From: JAAYHV01 sp964400515
GTDB lineage: Bacteria; Bacillota; Clostridia; Peptostreptococcales; Anaerovoracaceae
Reading direction: 5' to 3'
NCBI GenBank assembly: GCA_964400515.1
Contig: CAYNTJ010000016.1
Span: forward strand, 1-8,795
DNA length: 8,795 nucleotides
Part shown: piece by piece, positions 7,152-8,795 of the stretch
Position numbering within the stretch: position 1 is the stretch's first letter
Layout of the letters: each line of letters opens with the position of its first letter
Translations under genes and position numbers: made by a program
Notes under the pieces: model-generated
Database searches by the model: none
Told to the model about the DNA's origin: nothing
What the model saw: the letters and a program-made list of their open reading frames with translations, nothing else

Positions 7152-8114
7152 ATGAAAAGAATACTAGTAGTTGGTGCTGGCGGACAGATTGGTTCCGAGT
7201 TGATACCTCATTTAAGAAATATTTATGGCGACTCCAACGTGATTGCCTCCGATATTAACTGCTGCACCTGTAAGCAGCTGGGTGAGGCAGGCCCTTTAGA
7301 AGAGTTTGACGCTTTGGATGGGAAGAGATTTGCTGAGGTAGTTAAAAAGTACAAGGTTGACACCATATACAATATGGTGGCTTTGCTATCGGCTACTGGT
7401 GAGAAGAACCCACAGCTTGCATGGAAAATTAATATGGGTGCGCTGCTCAACTCATTGGATATTGCTCTTGAGAACAAGTGTGCAGTGTTTACCCCCAGCT
7501 CCATTGGCGCATTTGGCCCATCGACACCGATGGACAATACCCCGCAGGATACTGTAATGCGCCCAACCACCATTTATGGCGTGTGCAAAGTTTCTGGCGA
7601 GTTGCTTAGCGACTACTACTACCAGCGCTTTGGGCTCGATACGCGCAGCGTGCGATTCCCCGGAATCATTTCAAATGTAACCTTACCGGGTGGTGGGACC
7701 ACCGATTACGCCGTGGAGATTTACTATGGCGCCATTAAGGAGAAAAAGTTTACCTGTCCTTTACCTCAAGGAACTTACCTTGATATGATGTACATGCCTG
7801 ATGCGCTAAACGCCTGCGTCGATTTGATGGAGGCCGATCCCAGCAAGCTGGTGCACAGAAACAGCTTTAACGTAACGGCTATGAGCTTTGATCCATCGCA
7901 GATTATGGCAGCCATCCAAAAGCGTATACCCGAATTTGTAATGGATTACGATGTGGATCCTATTAAGAAAGCTATTTCGGCCAGCTGGCCAAACTATATG
8001 GACGATAGCTGCGCCCGTGAGGAGTGGGGCTGGAATCCGAAATGGAATTTAGAGACCATGACCGACGATATGCTTAAGGTTATTGGCGAGAAGCACGCGA
8101 AGGGATTGATCTAG
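7152..8114 (+). CDS. tdh: L-threonine 3-dehydrogenase, SDR (GalE-like) type
   Basis: This enzyme should oxidise L-threonine to 2-amino-3-ketobutyrate with NAD+ in the cytoplasm, the first step of threonine breakdown to glycine and acetyl-CoA. The 320-residue length and the sequence throughout resemble the short-chain threonine dehydrogenases of Flavobacterium and animals. The Rossmann motif is at residues 6-14 (VVGAGGQIG; G8, G11, G14), and D34 ends strand 2, as expected for NAD preference. Further landmarks are ALLSATGEKNP at 77-87, the catalytic PSSI with S116/S117, and the Y142-x3-K146 pair. PGIIS (170-174), PGGGTTDYAVEIYY (179-192) and SWPNYMDDSCAREEWGW (278-294) are family landmarks. The ATG at 7152 is chosen because the protein starts exactly at the Rossmann strand; a TTG 23 codons earlier lies inside the promoter. 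C37, C38 and C40 form an unusual cluster just after the NAD-binding aspartate. The partner ligase kbl is not in the window. A generic SDR epimerase is the only alternative, and less likely. Confidence 0.92.
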   Translation: MKRILVVGAGGQIGSELIPHLRNIYGDSNVIASDINCCTCKQLGEAGPLEEFDALDGKRFAEVVKKYKVDTIYNMVALLSATGEKNPQLAWKINMGALLNSLDIALENKCAVFTPSSIGAFGPSTPMDNTPQDTVMRPTTIYGVCKVSGELLSDYYYQRFGLDTRSVRFPGIISNVTLPGGGTTDYAVEIYYGAIKEKKFTCPLPQGTYLDMMYMPDALNACVDLMEADPSKLVHRNSFNVTAMSFDPSQIMAAIQKRIPEFVMDYDVDPIKKAISASWPNYMDDSCAREEWGWNPKWNLETMTDDMLKVIGEKHAKGLI

Positions 8115-8137
8115 GGTAAAAATATCAAAAGATATGC

Positions 8138-8180
8138 AAACGGGTATCCAATAGGTTTTGGGTGCCCGTTTCTGTTTTTT
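8138..8180 (+). terminator. Intrinsic terminator after tdh
   Basis: The arms AAACGGGTATCC (8138-8149) and GGGTGCCCGTTT (8160-8171) pair over 12 positions, with two G-U wobbles, around a 10-base loop. Six T residues follow at 8175-8180. The structure lies 23 bases past the tdh stop codon and should separate tdh from the sirtuin gene. A smaller ATATC/GATAT hairpin with a 4-base loop sits just before it, at 8122-8135. Confidence 0.85.
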
Positions 8181-8191
8181 CAAAATATCGA

Positions 8192-8199
8192 TATCTTTA
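8192..8199 (+). promoter_or_regulatory. Possible -7 element for the sirtuin gene
   Basis: TATCTTTA differs from TAnnTTTG only at the last base and lies 16 bp before the ATG at 8216. It overlaps a 10-bp palindrome ATATCGATAT (8185-8194). No good -33 element is seen; that position falls in the T-run of the tdh terminator. A start here would leave a very short leader, so the call is tentative. Confidence 0.3.
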
Positions 8200-8215
8200 C
8201 ACAAAAAAGGTGCTT

Positions 8216-8795
8216 ATGAAGAAATTGGTGGTGCTAACTGGTGCAGGTATTTCGGCTGAGAGTGGTATTAGAACATTCCGCGATATGGGTGGTCTGTGGG
8301 AGGAGTACGATGTGATGGAGGTGGCAAGTCCAGAGGCGTGGGATAGTAATCCTGAACTGGTTCAGCGGTTCTACAACGAGCGCCGGAAGCAGCTATTTAC
8401 CGTTGAGCCAAATCCGGGTCACTTTGCGCTTGCTCAAGCGGAGCAGCAATTCGATGTGCATATCATCACCCAGAATGTGGATAATTTGCATGAGCGGGCT
8501 GGAAGTACAAAAATTACCCATCTTCATGGGGAGCTATCTAAGGTTAGATCAACCGGCGACCCAAATCTGATTTACGATATTGGCGGGAAGGAGCTAAAAA
8601 TGGGCGATGTGTGCGAGCGGGGGCACCAACTTCGGCCTCACATTGTATGGTTTGGCGAGCCAGTGCCCATGATTGCCGAGGCCGCCGAAATTGCTGCTCA
8701 AGCCGATATTTTTGCTGTGGTGGGTACATCGCTTAACGTGTATCCCGCAGCAGGACTGCTCGACTATGCCCCAATGGGTATCCCAATTTTCCTAA
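8216..8795 (+). CDS. cobB: CobB/SIRT5-like NAD-dependent protein deacylase (3' end outside window)
   Basis: The first 193 codons are present and the frame is open to the window edge; class III bacterial sirtuins are usually about 230-245 residues. Sirtuins remove acyl groups from lysines using NAD+, giving nicotinamide and O-acyl-ADP-ribose. NAD-binding motifs are GAGISAESGIRTFR (9-22) and QNVDNLHERAG (86-96); the catalytic histidine is H104 in HLHGEL. VVGTSLNVYPAAG (168-180) closes the Rossmann fold. Y53 and R56 in FYNERR match the Tyr-x2-Arg pair of E. coli CobB and human SIRT5 that binds succinyl or malonyl groups, so desuccinylase/demalonylase activity is likely. The region that normally holds four zinc-binding cysteines (about 107-140) has only C133. 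An AAGG at 8207-8210, 5 bases before the ATG, is a plausible ribosome-binding site. It follows the tdh terminator, so it is probably a separate transcription unit. Confidence 0.94.
   Translation, partial: MKKLVVLTGAGISAESGIRTFRDMGGLWEEYDVMEVASPEAWDSNPELVQRFYNERRKQLFTVEPNPGHFALAQAEQQFDVHIITQNVDNLHERAGSTKITHLHGELSKVRSTGDPNLIYDIGGKELKMGDVCERGHQLRPHIVWFGEPVPMIAEAAEIAAQADIFAVVGTSLNVYPAAGLLDYAPMGIPIFL

Overview
The window looks like chromosomal DNA from a member of the Bacteroidota, probably an environmental Bacteroidales-like or related lineage. Three things point there. Intergenic regions carry TAnnTTTG elements of the Bacteroidota primary sigma-factor type. Most starts lack a strong Shine-Dalgarno sequence. 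The threonine dehydrogenase is the short-chain (SDR) type known from Flavobacterium, not the zinc type of Escherichia coli. Lineage below phylum is inference. No RNA genes, insertion sequences or CRISPR arrays were recognised.

Positions 174-6861, minus strand: a compact five-gene efflux operon. In transcription order it encodes a TetR-family regulator (6253-6861), a TolC-type outer-membrane factor (4776-6248), a lipoprotein membrane-fusion protein (3683-4720), an RND inner-membrane pump of the HAE1-like group (491-3589), and a small PII-like protein (174-479). Gaps are 4, 55, 93 and 11 bp. A good promoter (TTGG-N19-TAACTTTG) lies just upstream of the regulator. The 93-bp gap before the pump gene contains a perfect 17-bp palindrome. 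The first four genes would make a complete tripartite drug-efflux system under probable autoregulation. The PII-like protein is the unusual partner: its position suggests it senses a ligand or metal and modulates the pump.

Positions 6862-7151 form the divergent intergenic region. It holds the operon promoter on the minus strand and a separate promoter on the plus strand.

Positions 7152-8114, plus strand: an SDR-type L-threonine 3-dehydrogenase, followed by a convincing intrinsic terminator (8138-8180).

Positions 8216-8795, plus strand: the first 193 codons of a CobB/SIRT5-like sirtuin deacylase, cut by the window end. It keeps the Tyr-Arg pair associated with succinyl and malonyl removal but has only one cysteine where zinc-binding sirtuins have four.

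Positions 1-173 contain no gene, but a promoter facing left suggests another minus-strand gene just outside the window.

The best candidate for a less-described system is the efflux operon ending in a cysteine-bearing PII-like protein, together with the palindrome between its adaptor and pump genes.
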